A stretch of 64,000 nucleotides of DNA, taken from the NCBI RefSeq assembly GCF_003148465.1, contig NZ_QGGI01000008.1, positions 1-64,000 on the forward strand, written 5' to 3'. Made by a program: the position numbers and the translations under genes. This DNA comes from Oceanotoga teriensis (GTDB lineage Bacteria; Thermotogota; Thermotogae; Petrotogales; Petrotogaceae). Positions 1 to 8,627 of the stretch are shown here, in pieces (positions within the stretch are counted from its first letter, which is position 1; every line of letters starts with the position of its first letter). A model generated the notes under the pieces. It was not told the DNA's origin. It saw only the letters and a list, made by a program, of their open reading frames with translations, and searched no databases.

Positions 1-1
1 A

Positions 2-82
2 AAAGAAAATCAAAGTCTTGAAGATATATTTCTTGAGCTCACTGGTGGAGACGAATTTGAAGAAATCATTGATGAACTGTGA
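2..82 (+). CDS. ABC transporter ATP-binding protein, C-terminal fragment (cut by window edge)
   Basis: The reading frame is open from the window edge to TGA at 80-82. It encodes 26 residues that include LEDIFLELTGGDEFEE. LEDIFLELTGG is the usual C-terminal end of ABC-2 type exporter ATPases. The stop codon overlaps the GAGGTG ribosome binding site of the permease gene that follows, so the two are clearly one operon and one transporter. No catalytic motif lies inside the window; family assignment rests on the tail and the neighbour. Confidence 0.7.
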   Translation, partial: KENQSLEDIFLELTGGDEFEEIIDEL

Positions 83-92
83 GGTGTGATTG

Positions 93-1655
93 ATGGAAGA
101 ATTAAAATTATTGCTAAAATACTCTTTTAAAAATAAAAGCAGACCAAAAAACAAAGGTTTATTTAAATCAAACAATACAAGCTCTATTTCAAATGCTTTT
201 TTATACATGTTACCAGCTTTAATATTTGGATTCATGCTAATAACATCCTTAACTCCAATATTTAAATATACCAATATACCAATATACGAAAATTCAAAAA
301 TTACGATTGCTGATACAATTGTTTCATTATACTTTTTAATAATGTCGATAATGTTTGTGCTTCAATATTCATCAACAATAGTTACAAGTTTATTTGAAAA
401 TGATAATCTAATTTTATTATTGACATTTCCAATAAAAAAAAGTTCTATTTTTTTATCCTCAGCAATAGAAAGTTTTGTATTATCTTCTATAAATCTTGGA
501 ATGTTATTAGCTGTAATAATATCATATTTAATAGCTAATCCCAATAATATATTTTTATCAATAATATCAAGTGTATTGTTCATAGTTATGTTAATATCAT
601 TGGGATTATTAATTGGAATGATAATATCTCTCTTTATAGGAAAAACAGCTGCAAAAAGAACTGCACAAATAATATATTTTATGGGAATAATAGTATTTGT
701 ACTCGTTATAAATCTTTTCAGTAATTCAGATATCCAAAAAATAAACAACTCGTTTTCTCCTATCATAGATAAAGCAGATATATTTTTAAATCCCATATGG
801 CCACATGTATATCTTTTAAAAGCTTTTCATGGAAATATTAATTCATCACTAATAATATTATCAATACTAATAATATCAACAATTTTTTTAATAATCTATT
901 TAAATAAAATAGAATTAAACATATCAAACAAAAAAAACAAACATAAAGATATGAAAATAAAAGTATCAAAATTCACATTATTAAAAAAAGAATTCAAACT
1001 ATTATTTAGAAATTCTTCCATTTTTTTTATGATAATATATCCATTGATTTTACCTTTAATATTTATAATAACAGGTAATATAGAAAATATCAGTTTAAAT
1101 ATATTCTTCATAGTTTTCTCAGCCTTATATTCGGCATATATTTCTATATATTCTATAATAGAAGATTACAATATATGGCCATTACCAATATTAATTCCTC
1201 TACAATATAACAAACAAATAAAAATAAAATCTATAATATCATCATTTATATACATATTAGAGTATATTATATTCATAATAATAATAAGTTTTATGAAAGG
1301 ATTTTCTATATACAATATAATAATGATAATACCTGTATCATTGATACTATATTTCTCAGCACTTTGGGGAACAAAAATGTTTATAAATGATCCTCATAGA
1401 GACACATCAAATAAAAACAATATATTAAAGTTTGGAGAATCTATAAAAATACAAATATCAATGGTATTAATATCATTATCAATATTTTTACCTTCATCAT
1501 ATATCGAAAAAATTATAAATGGTAGTATATCTTTAAATATATATATAACTTTATTATTAATCTTAATACCAATAATAGTTATAACAATGTTATTAATATT
1601 TTCAAAAAAATTAATAATTTCAATAGATAAATTAATACAAAAAAATTTATATTAA
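93..1655 (+). CDS. ABC exporter permease (ABC-2 type membrane protein)
   Basis: A 520-residue integral membrane protein with about 12 strongly hydrophobic segments in two halves, separated by a short charged stretch (about residues 275-300, rich in NKKNK). It is the likely membrane subunit of the exporter whose ATPase ends just upstream. GAGGTG at 81-86 is followed after 6 bases by ATG at 93; a TTG at 90 is also in frame but is worse placed. The substrate cannot be read from sequence. Large ABC-2 permeases of this size are known in lantibiotic-, drug- and polysaccharide-type exporters. No terminator is obvious before the lipoprotein gene that follows. Confidence 0.75.
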   Translation: MEELKLLLKYSFKNKSRPKNKGLFKSNNTSSISNAFLYMLPALIFGFMLITSLTPIFKYTNIPIYENSKITIADTIVSLYFLIMSIMFVLQYSSTIVTSLFENDNLILLLTFPIKKSSIFLSSAIESFVLSSINLGMLLAVIISYLIANPNNIFLSIISSVLFIVMLISLGLLIGMIISLFIGKTAAKRTAQIIYFMGIIVFVLVINLFSNSDIQKINNSFSPIIDKADIFLNPIWPHVYLLKAFHGNINSSLIILSILIISTIFLIIYLNKIELNISNKKNKHKDMKIKVSKFTLLKKEFKLLFRNSSIFFMIIYPLILPLIFIITGNIENISLNIFFIVFSALYSAYISIYSIIEDYNIWPLPILIPLQYNKQIKIKSIISSFIYILEYIIFIIIISFMKGFSIYNIIMIIPVSLILYFSALWGTKMFINDPHRDTSNKNNILKFGESIKIQISMVLISLSIFLPSSYIEKIINGSISLNIYITLLLILIPIIVITMLLIFSKKLIISIDKLIQKNLY

Positions 1656-1717
1656 AAATTAGGATTATACCCCTTCCATGCAAAATAATTAAATATAAGC
1701 CTATGGGAGGGATAATC

Positions 1718-2899
1718 ATTAAAATAAAAATATATTCATGTTTAATAATATTAATAACAATTATAATGAGCTCATGTGTTCCATTTAAAGATCAAGTATT
1801 CATAAAATTCAATATAAAACTAGAAGATTCTACTCAAAAAGATTTATATGAAATATATGATTGGGATAAAATGAAAGTAGAAATAATATCTAAAGATGGA
1901 GTATCTTCTAATTATACAATGCAAAAAGAAAATCCAACAAATTTGAGAATACTTCTAACACCAGGAAATTACACAATAAAAGTAGAAGGGCTTAATTACA
2001 ATGGAACTAAAAAAAGGTTCAAAGGAATTAAAAAAGATGTTTTCATAAACAATGGTGAAAATAAAATAAATTTAAATGTAAAGCAAAATCTTGCAAATAT
2101 CAGTATAGACAATGAATTCAATTTAACTCTAAATGCCACTATAATAAACAAAGAAGAAAAAATCCCCGTAAAAGATTTAGATTCTATAGAAATTTATCCT
2201 GAAGATGATATAAAAATACAATATTCAAATAATTTGAAAACCTTTAGAACTATGCCAGATGAAACAACAAATATACTATTTACAAATGCTGAAAATTCAA
2301 ATGAAGAAATCATAATTTATCAAAATATTATAAAAAAACCAAAAATAAATCTAATACCAAATGATGCAACAAAAAAAACGATCACAGTAAAATGGACGCC
2401 AGAAGAAAAAACTTCATACAAAATATATAAAACATCTGATAATAAAAATAAAATGTTCAAAGAACCCACTTTAAAAGAAGAAAGTTCTGGGAAATATATA
2501 ATAGATGAAACTGGAAAATCAGGATCTATGACTTATTTCATTTTCCCAATTAAAAATAATGAATATGGTCCATATGAAAAATTAACAGTAAACTTAAATA
2601 ATCTACCTCCAATACCTAAAAATTCATTTTTTAGCCCAAATGGAACTACAGATGAATCAACAAAAACAATAAACTTTTCTTGGAAATTTGAAGATCCCGA
2701 AAATGATGAATTAAATTATACATTATATATAAACGGAACTGGAGAACCACTTGAAATAAATGTAGATTCAGATACAAATTATACTTTAGAAAACCATGAT
2801 ATATTAAAACCAGAAACAACATATACATGGTATATAGAAGCTTCAGATGAAAATAATAAAGTTAAATCAGAAACTTATAAATTTAAAACCGGCAAATAA
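1718..2899 (+). CDS. Lipoprotein with C-terminal fibronectin type III-like domain; possible ATT start
   Basis: The N-terminus is a lipoprotein signal: a basic start, a hydrophobic core and a lipobox ending SSC (Cys20 from the ATT start), so the mature protein is probably lipid-anchored. The C-terminal ~95 residues, with PENDELNYTLYI and PETTYTWYIEASDE, resemble an Fn3 domain. The middle also looks beta-rich. An ATG at 1703 is in frame, but it overlaps the only ribosome binding site (GGGAGGG, 1705-1711) and has none of its own. ATT at 1718 sits 7 bases after GGAGG and gives a normal signal peptide. It may be expressed with the upstream exporter. Function unknown; a binding or surface protein is plausible. 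Confidence 0.6.
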   Translation: MKIKIYSCLIILITIIMSSCVPFKDQVFIKFNIKLEDSTQKDLYEIYDWDKMKVEIISKDGVSSNYTMQKENPTNLRILLTPGNYTIKVEGLNYNGTKKRFKGIKKDVFINNGENKINLNVKQNLANISIDNEFNLTLNATIINKEEKIPVKDLDSIEIYPEDDIKIQYSNNLKTFRTMPDETTNILFTNAENSNEEIIIYQNIIKKPKINLIPNDATKKTITVKWTPEEKTSYKIYKTSDNKNKMFKEPTLKEESSGKYIIDETGKSGSMTYFIFPIKNNEYGPYEKLTVNLNNLPPIPKNSFFSPNGTTDESTKTINFSWKFEDPENDELNYTLYINGTGEPLEINVDSDTNYTLENHDILKPETTYTWYIEASDENNKVKSETYKFKTGK

Positions 2900-2912
2900 A
2901 AAACAAAAAATA

Positions 2913-2943
2913 AAAACTTCGGAATAAAAAATTCCGAAGTTTT
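2913..2943 (+). terminator. Rho-independent terminator after the lipoprotein gene
   Basis: A perfect stem with arms AAAACTTCGGAAT and ATTCCGAAGTTTT and a 5-base loop, followed by a T run. It closes the transcription unit that begins upstream of the window. Confidence 0.9.
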
Positions 2944-3083
2944 TTATATAATTTTAAAAGAAATCCGTACAATATATATTATAATATGTATGATATAATA
3001 TTATAAAGAAATTAAAAAACAGTTAATATAAAAAGGTGAATCAATATAAATGTTACTAACTGTATTTTATTGGCGGTGATTCC

Positions 3084-4265
3084 ATGAGATATAAAAATAA
3101 AATAGAAATTCCTACTAAGCTTTTTTATAGCTTCAAAACAGAAGAAAGCTTAAAATGCAATATAGAAATGGTTATAGACTCTGAAAAAATATATAATAAG
3201 AAAGAAATACAAGAACAAAAAAATTTAAACACTTTCGTAAAAAACCTTCAATTCACTTTCAGTATAAACCCTGATGGAGAAATCTCAATATTCGATAAAA
3301 ATAAAATTGAAATTAAAAATGAAAAAATTATAAAAAAAATAAAAAGAACCACTCAATTCAAAAAAGCATCTCAAAAGCTTTCTATATCTCTAAAAGAAAA
3401 ATTTAAAGAAAAAGATGAATTTTTCATGAGTATATACTCTCAAACTCCTTCATTAAGAACAAAAAATGAATTTGAAAAAATTTCAACCTCATTTGAAATA
3501 CCAGATCTATACAAAAAAAATGAATTTGAACCAAAAAAACCAACAATAAAAGATGCTGAATTAGAATTAAAAGAAATAGCAAAATCAAAATTTCCATTCA
3601 ATTTATTTAAAAATTTTTTAAAACAAAGAAAAGAATTCATACAAAAAAATCTACAATCAGTATATGAAGATAACTTAAAAATCTGGAATCAAAAAAAAGA
3701 AAAATTTGATGAAAATGAAGAATATCTGTATAAAAATAGTTTAGAACTAAATAAAAAATCGAAAAAAAACAAACAATACATTGAAGATGCTTTGAAAAAT
3801 ACCAACATTGAAATTTGGATCGAATATATACTCGAAAATTTAAAATTGCCATACAATTTAAAAATGAGCTATGAATATTCAAATAATACAGTTTATGGAG
3901 ATATTTTAACTCCATGTGAAGAAGAACTACCTCAAAATAGAGTAAACATATTAAAATCTGGGAAAGCTTCTGTTAAAAGCAAACTTAAAAAAGACTATAA
4001 ATATCTTTACCTATATTCAACACTTGGAACAGCTATATACATAGCTGGAGTTATTTTTAATGTTAGTCCCCATATTGAAAATATAATATTATCTGGTTTA
4101 GATAGAAAAACAAATGAATTTCACTATTCTATAGACTTTGACAGATTAACTTTTATGAAATTAAAAATAGACAAATTAACTCCAATAGAAGCAATTTATC
4201 TATTTAAAAATAATGCAAATATATTATCGACCTATACTATGAAACCTATAAAACCATTAGAATGA
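3084..4265 (+). CDS. Unknown Lys/Glu-rich protein
   Basis: 393 residues, with no signal peptide and no clear membrane helix. The first ~270 residues are highly charged (K, E, N) with predicted helical stretches. The last ~120 (from KLKKDYKYLYLYS) are more hydrophobic and could be a compact domain. GGTGAT precedes ATG 3084. It stands alone: a terminator precedes it, and a bidirectional hairpin that overlaps its stop codon follows. I do not recognise the family. An AT-rich spacer with several TATAAT-like boxes lies between 2950 and 3083. Confidence 0.6.
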   Translation: MRYKNKIEIPTKLFYSFKTEESLKCNIEMVIDSEKIYNKKEIQEQKNLNTFVKNLQFTFSINPDGEISIFDKNKIEIKNEKIIKKIKRTTQFKKASQKLSISLKEKFKEKDEFFMSIYSQTPSLRTKNEFEKISTSFEIPDLYKKNEFEPKKPTIKDAELELKEIAKSKFPFNLFKNFLKQRKEFIQKNLQSVYEDNLKIWNQKKEKFDENEEYLYKNSLELNKKSKKNKQYIEDALKNTNIEIWIEYILENLKLPYNLKMSYEYSNNTVYGDILTPCEEELPQNRVNILKSGKASVKSKLKKDYKYLYLYSTLGTAIYIAGVIFNVSPHIENIILSGLDRKTNEFHYSIDFDRLTFMKLKIDKLTPIEAIYLFKNNANILSTYTMKPIKPLE

Positions 4266-4292
4266 GATTATTTCATAAATATAATCTCATTC
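4260..4292. terminator. Bidirectional terminator between convergent genes
   Basis: Stem AATGAGATTAT / ATAATCTCATT (4261-4271 and 4281-4291), with T-rich sequence on both exits. It overlaps the last codons of both convergent genes. Confidence 0.8.
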
Positions 4293-5501
4293 TTTATTTT
4301 TCATAATTCTTTTCTTTTCATACATCAAATTATCAGCCTTAGATATAAAATCATCGAGCCCTTCACCATTATATTCACAGATGCCATATGCAACCTCTAT
4401 TTTAAAAGGATATCTCTTTTCATAATTTATTGCCTTAAATTTTTCTTTTATCTTATCCCAAATAAAATTTGCTTTTTTAAAATCACTTTTCGAAAAAATT
4501 ATGAGAAACTCATCTCCACCAAGTCTTATAAAATAATCATCTTCATTTATAGAATTCATAATAGTCTCTGAAAAATTTTTTAACATTATATCTCCAAAAT
4601 TATGTCCATAAACATCGTTTATATATTTAAGATTATTAATATCTAAAAAACATATACTAATATTATCTTTATTTTTAAAATAATTTTTTATCTGTTTTTC
4701 AAGTATTATCAAACCCATTCTTCTATTATAAGCATCTGTTAAAGAATCATAAGATGCATATTTTCTTATTAATTCTTGATTTTTTTTCTGTTCTGTTATA
4801 TCTTCTTGAATAGCTACAAAAAATTCTATTTTATTTTTTTCATTATAAATAGGTGTTATTATCTGATAAGCAGTATAAAAATCCCCATTTTTTTTCTTAT
4901 TCACAATTTCTTCTTTCCATATATTGCCAGAAAGAATTGTATTCCACATCTTATAATAATCATCATCTCCATTCATTCCTGAAGATAATATACTCGTTTT
5001 TTTCCCAATAGAATCTTTTTTAGAAAAACCTGTTATTCTTTCAAAAGCTGGATTAATATACTCTATAACTCCATCAACATCAGTTATATATATACCATAA
5101 CCAGCAACTTCAATTGCTTTTTCAAAAAGTTTCAATTTTTTCTCTCTTAGCTTCATATCAGTTATATCCAAAGTAACTCCTAAAACCTTTATATTATTTC
5201 CAAAATTATCTTTAATAACCTTTACTTTAGAACTCAAATACTTCAAATCATTATATTTTGTAATTATTTTAAATGTCAATGTTGGTATAAATGTCTCTTT
5301 ATAAAAAAGTTGCTCATAACTAATAGCTCTTTGAATATCCTCAGAAACAACTAGTTTATAAAAATCTTCTCTTTTAAATTCAGAAACATTCTCAATGCCG
5401 AGTATTTTCGCCGAACCTTTAGAAATTTTCATATTTTTTGAATTTAGATCATATTCCCAAGTTCCCATATCTATAAGACTTTCTAATGTACTCAAAATCA
5501 T
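4287..5501 (-). CDS. Diguanylate cyclase, PAS-GGDEF part (C-terminal half of a frameshifted gene)
   Basis: 404 residues. Two PAS/PAC units come first (about 10-110 and 125-240, including YGIYITDVDGVIEYINPAFE and the PAC-like QEDITEQKK). A GGDEF domain follows (about 245-400) with an intact RLGGDEFLIIF active site. The family makes cyclic di-GMP from two GTP. No RxxD inhibitory site is seen just before GGDEF, so product inhibition is probably weak. The ATG at 5501 has no ribosome binding site. The frame continues open upstream to the AT repeat at 5691, and the residues coded there fit a PAS domain. This is therefore the downstream half of the gene at 5660-6247, and on its own may not be translated. 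Confidence 0.8.
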   Translation of the reverse strand: MILSTLESLIDMGTWEYDLNSKNMKISKGSAKILGIENVSEFKREDFYKLVVSEDIQRAISYEQLFYKETFIPTLTFKIITKYNDLKYLSSKVKVIKDNFGNNIKVLGVTLDITDMKLREKKLKLFEKAIEVAGYGIYITDVDGVIEYINPAFERITGFSKKDSIGKKTSILSSGMNGDDDYYKMWNTILSGNIWKEEIVNKKKNGDFYTAYQIITPIYNEKNKIEFFVAIQEDITEQKKNQELIRKYASYDSLTDAYNRRMGLIILEKQIKNYFKNKDNISICFLDINNLKYINDVYGHNFGDIMLKNFSETIMNSINEDDYFIRLGGDEFLIIFSKSDFKKANFIWDKIKEKFKAINYEKRYPFKIEVAYGICEYNGEGLDDFISKADNLMYEKKRIMKNKE

Positions 5502-5659
5502 AGAGTTACTCTTTAAGACACTTTCTCTTTCATATGATTCATCAAAAACTTTAAATGAAAGTATACAATAACTTCCATCATTTTCATTAAAAAGTTCAGC
5601 AGAAAACTTATATTTTTTAAATTCTCCATCCTTTTTCTTAAGTTCGACTTCATCATTAA

Positions 5660-6247
5660 TTATCTTTTTATCTTCGAGTATAAGTTTCTTATATATATAT
5701 CAACTCTATAATCATCTGAATATATACCCAAATCAAAAAAAGTTTTATCTATCAATTCTTCTCTCAAATAACCTAATTCATAAGTATATGCATCATTTAT
5801 TTCAATATATTTATAAGTATTCAAATCGATAATCGCCATAGGATTATCTGAAAACAAAAAAGCTTTGTAAAATTTTTCGTCCACACCCCAAAAAATAGAA
5901 CTTTTTTCTGAAGAATTATCAACATCTATATGTTCAACATTACTCAAAGGTACAATTAGAAAATAAATGAATTCTTTTTCATAAAAGAATTTTATTTCAA
6001 ACTTACTTTTCAATTTTTCAATAATTATTTGATAAGAATAATTTTTATACTTCATAACTTTATAAAAAATTTTTTCAAACTCTTTATAAGAACCCAAAAG
6101 TTTTATATAATAATCATAAAATTCATTTTTTTCGATAATTTCAAAATAATTCTTCTCATTTTCTTCATCAAATATAACTTTTATTATAGAAAAACCTATA
6201 TCATTTAAACTGAACAATTTATAAACCTTTGAAATATATTCATCCAT
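5660..6247 (-). CDS. N-terminal PAS fragment of the same frameshifted diguanylate cyclase
   Basis: ATG at 6247 follows AGGTGAT at good spacing; a GTG at 6256 lies inside that site and is unlikely. The product starts with ~100 residues of unassigned sensory-type sequence, then a PAS domain (FSDNPMAIIDLNTYKYIEIN). It breaks off after YRVDIY in an aberrant tail, with stop at 5660. The break coincides with the (AT)5 tract at 5691-5700. With four AT units the protein would read YRVDIYKKLILEDKK and run on into the GGDEF half, giving about 650 residues. So this is a broken gene, a sequencing error or a phase-variable switch. Confidence 0.75.
   Translation of the reverse strand: MDEYISKVYKLFSLNDIGFSIIKVIFDEENEKNYFEIIEKNEFYDYYIKLLGSYKEFEKIFYKVMKYKNYSYQIIIEKLKSKFEIKFFYEKEFIYFLIVPLSNVEHIDVDNSSEKSSIFWGVDEKFYKAFLFSDNPMAIIDLNTYKYIEINDAYTYELGYLREELIDKTFFDLGIYSDDYRVDIYIRNLYSKIKR
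5691..5700. repeat. (AT)5 tract at the point of frame loss in the cyclase gene
   Basis: Ten bases of alternating AT. On the minus strand the upstream frame is open through the tract and stops 31 bases later. The downstream frame has a TGA immediately before the tract (TTGATAT) and is open after it. Only the tract region is shared by both open frames. Confidence 0.8.
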
Positions 6248-6281
6248 AAAAATCACCTAAATTGTATATTTTTTAATAAAA

Positions 6282-6998
6282 TTAATTAAAAAAATCGTCC
6301 AAAACTATTTTAAATCTATCCTGTTCAGAAATTATCAAAGGATCTTCACCATTTTCAAATATATAATAATCACTATTTGGAATATCATTTATCAAATCTA
6401 TAACCTTAGATTTATCAGTAGAAACTATCATAACTTTTTTCTTTATACTTAAAAGTTCAGAATCATAAAAGTTTTCTATTCTTTTAGAAAATTCAACAAG
6501 CATATTAGTATCAGCATCTACAACATCTTCCCAATCAATTCCATGCATAGCTTGCCAAAAACCTTGTCCTATACCCTTCATACTTGCTCTACTCTTTTGA
6601 ATACTGAATGCAACACCTCTTGGTATCGATTTACCCAAAAAACTATCTATCATTACTTTATTTATATTTGAGTCATTCAAAATAACCATATTCAAAGCAA
6701 TTATTGATCCACCACTGATCCCTAAAATATTTACATCAGAAAGATTTAAATCTTCAATCATACTCAAAAATACTTCTGCAGAAAATTTCCAAAAATTTAA
6801 TGGAAATCTTTTTATTCTGCTGGATTTTCCATGACCCGGCAAATCTGGAGCGATAACTCTATAATCTTTTGATAAAATATCTATTTCATTCAAAAAAAGT
6901 TCTGTCGATGCAGTATCTCCATGTAAAAATAATATATTCTTTCCCTTTCCTTTATCATGATAAAAAATCTCAAGATCTTTATAATTATATGTAGCCAT
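6282..6998 (-). CDS. Alpha/beta hydrolase family protein, catalytic His not conserved
   Basis: 238 residues with the alpha/beta hydrolase plan: an LHG oxyanion loop (His26), PDLPGHGKS and a nucleophile elbow GISGG (Ser95). The usual final motif, Gly-His in a PEEF-type tail, reads ENGEDPLIISEQDRF here, so the catalytic His is replaced by Glu. It may be inactive, use another base, or serve a non-hydrolytic role. The start was set at ATG 6998, 6 bases after GAGGTG; ATG 7004 and GTG 7007 overlap that site. It is upstream of the cyclase gene (35-base gap) on the same strand, so co-transcription is likely. Confidence 0.75.
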   Translation of the reverse strand: MATYNYKDLEIFYHDKGKGKNILFLHGDTASTELFLNEIDILSKDYRVIAPDLPGHGKSSRIKRFPLNFWKFSAEVFLSMIEDLNLSDVNILGISGGSIIALNMVILNDSNINKVMIDSFLGKSIPRGVAFSIQKSRASMKGIGQGFWQAMHGIDWEDVVDADTNMLVEFSKRIENFYDSELLSIKKKVMIVSTDKSKVIDLINDIPNSDYYIFENGEDPLIISEQDRFKIVLDDFFN

Positions 6999-7153
6999 AT
7001 ACATCACCTCTTATTAATATAATTATAACATACATAAAAATTTCTACTATTAATATAAAAAATAATATTTTTATTCAAAATAAATTTTAAAATTAAAAAT
7101 TATTAAGGTATAATATATTATAAGAAAATATTATACAATGAGGAGAATTTCAA

Positions 7154-8308
7154 TTGAGAAAAATAATAACTTTTTTATTTTTAATTACTTCAATACTTAT
7201 ATTTGCATCATTAGATGATATATCAGAAATATTCAATAAAGAAGATATGATTCAAAGTTCAGATCAAAAACTGCAAAAAATGGGATATCTTTTAAAACAT
7301 TGGGAAAAAAATCATTCTCTTTACAAACAAAAAGCAGATGAAATAAAAATAAACAATTTTCGTGAAGATGAAAAAGCTTTAATAAACTTCATGGAAAATA
7401 TACAACCCTTAGTTTATATAGATCCAGTTGCTAAATTAAGTGAACTTTATGAACAATATCCAGATTCAATAGCTGTAAAATCACTTTATCTTTTATACAA
7501 TGTAGAGTATTGGAAAGCCATAAAAGATCCAAAAATTGCAGAACAAATAATAAGTTTAAGTAATGAAATAGAAAACATAAAATCAAAAGACATACCACTT
7601 GGAATATATGCAAAAAGTTTAATAATGTGGAAATCAAATATATTTAAAAATGAAGAAATAGCTTATTCACAGTTAAAAAATTTATATATTAATATAACTA
7701 ATCAAAAAGAGATTTTAGAATTACTTATAGAAATGAATTATCAAAATAAAAATAACTCATTAACCAAAAAACTCTATAAAGATTATTTAGAAAAACCAGA
7801 AAAAGATGTAAAAACAATGATTCATCTTGCAAATCTTTTATACTTTGATAATGATATAGAAGAATTATCAAAATTTTCAGAAGATCTTTTAAACCAATAT
7901 CCAAACAATAGTTTTGTAAAAAAGAATATATATGAAATACTTGGAGACTCATCAAAAAATATAGACCAAAAAGTAGAATATTATAAATTAGCTTCTTCAA
8001 GCGATCCAGAAGACCCAAACCTTTTAACAAAACTTGGATTGTCTTATTATGAACAAGATCCAAAAGAAAATGCAAAACTCGTAAGAATCATTTTGAATTC
8101 TTCGATATCAAAAAATCCAAATCAACCTGAAGTAGAAAAAATACTTTCTAAACTAAGAAAAAATGTAATCATTAAAAACTTCTTATTTTATATGGTTCCA
8201 ATAATTTTAATAACAGCAATTGGAATATTTTTATTGTTGAAACTTGAAAAAATAAAAAAAGAAAAAGAACTTAAATTGATGAATGATGAAAATGATGATA
8301 ATATATAA
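7154..8308 (+). CDS. Exported TPR-like protein with C-terminal membrane anchor
   Basis: 384 residues. A signal peptide or N-terminal anchor (1-19) is followed by a long helical region with TPR-like periodicity (about 200-320; for example ASSSDPEDPNLLTKLGLSYY). A single transmembrane helix (about 333-357, FYMVPIILITAIGIFLLL) and a charged cytoplasmic tail end the protein. TTG 7154 is the start, 8 bases after GAGGAG; no ATG is placed as well. A TATAAT box lies at 7109-7114. A strong terminator follows, so it is monocistronic. Likely an envelope scaffold; exact role unknown. Confidence 0.65.
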   Translation: MRKIITFLFLITSILIFASLDDISEIFNKEDMIQSSDQKLQKMGYLLKHWEKNHSLYKQKADEIKINNFREDEKALINFMENIQPLVYIDPVAKLSELYEQYPDSIAVKSLYLLYNVEYWKAIKDPKIAEQIISLSNEIENIKSKDIPLGIYAKSLIMWKSNIFKNEEIAYSQLKNLYINITNQKEILELLIEMNYQNKNNSLTKKLYKDYLEKPEKDVKTMIHLANLLYFDNDIEELSKFSEDLLNQYPNNSFVKKNIYEILGDSSKNIDQKVEYYKLASSSDPEDPNLLTKLGLSYYEQDPKENAKLVRIILNSSISKNPNQPEVEKILSKLRKNVIIKNFLFYMVPIILITAIGIFLLLKLEKIKKEKELKLMNDENDDNI

Positions 8309-8336
8309 AAGTGGAAAATTAATATTTTCCACTTTT
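8307..8336 (+). terminator. Rho-independent terminator
   Basis: Stem AAAAGTGGAAAAT / ATTTTCCACTTTT with a short loop, then TATTTT. It ends the TPR-like gene. Confidence 0.85.
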
Positions 8337-8409
8337 ATTTTACCATATTTTATTAAAAAACAATTTTAAAAAATTACAAAAAAGTTACTTATTGTTTTAC
8401 AAAAATATA

Positions 8410-8463
8410 TTTACTTTTTTAAAAGAATATGATAGAATATATACAGAAGTTAGGTAAACCTAA
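8410..8463 (+). promoter_or_regulatory. Promoter with DtxR/MntR-like palindrome at the start site
   Basis: TTTACT (8410-8415), 17 bases, TAGAAT (8433-8438). The palindrome TTAGGTAAACCTAA (8450-8463) lies 12 bases downstream, where a repressor would block transcription. The half-site TTAGGT/ACCTAA is the core of DtxR-family (iron/manganese) operators. The association with metal-export genes is consistent. No regulator gene of that family lies in the window. Confidence 0.5.
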
Positions 8464-8577
8464 AATATTCAGGGACTAATTATTAACAAATACTTTCAAT
8501 GGTGTGATGCTCCTCTTGTCTATTTCAAAGAAGATTATTCAATTGTCATAAAAAACGGGTTTAAAACCCGTTTTTTA
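8445..8577 (+). ncRNA. Candidate leader RNA or small RNA upstream of the nickel/cobalt exporter genes
   Basis: About 130 bases between the promoter at 8410-8438 and a GC-rich terminator at 8551-8576, with no open reading frame. The sequence includes GGGACTAATTATTAAC and GTGTGATGCTCCTCTTG. I see no confident match to a known riboswitch consensus. A second TATAAT box (8599-8604) after the terminator could drive the downstream genes separately. This accounts for most of the 319-base gap between genes. Confidence 0.4.
8551..8576 (+). terminator. Strong terminator or attenuator before the DUF1007 gene
   Basis: Stem AAAAACGGGTTT / AAACCCGTTTTT followed by T6. It lies 51 bases upstream of the DUF1007 start, so it ends a short transcript or attenuates the operon. 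Confidence 0.85.
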
Positions 8578-8627
8578 TTATATTTTAATATAAAATGGTA
8601 TAATAAATAAAAAACAGGAGTTATAAG

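Noticed and set aside
8461-8530. Fluoride riboswitch (GATGCTCCTCTTG resembles the 3' end of crcB motifs)
   Set aside because: The conserved 5' half and pseudoknot partner are not visible and the genes downstream are metal exporters, so I left the RNA unclassified.
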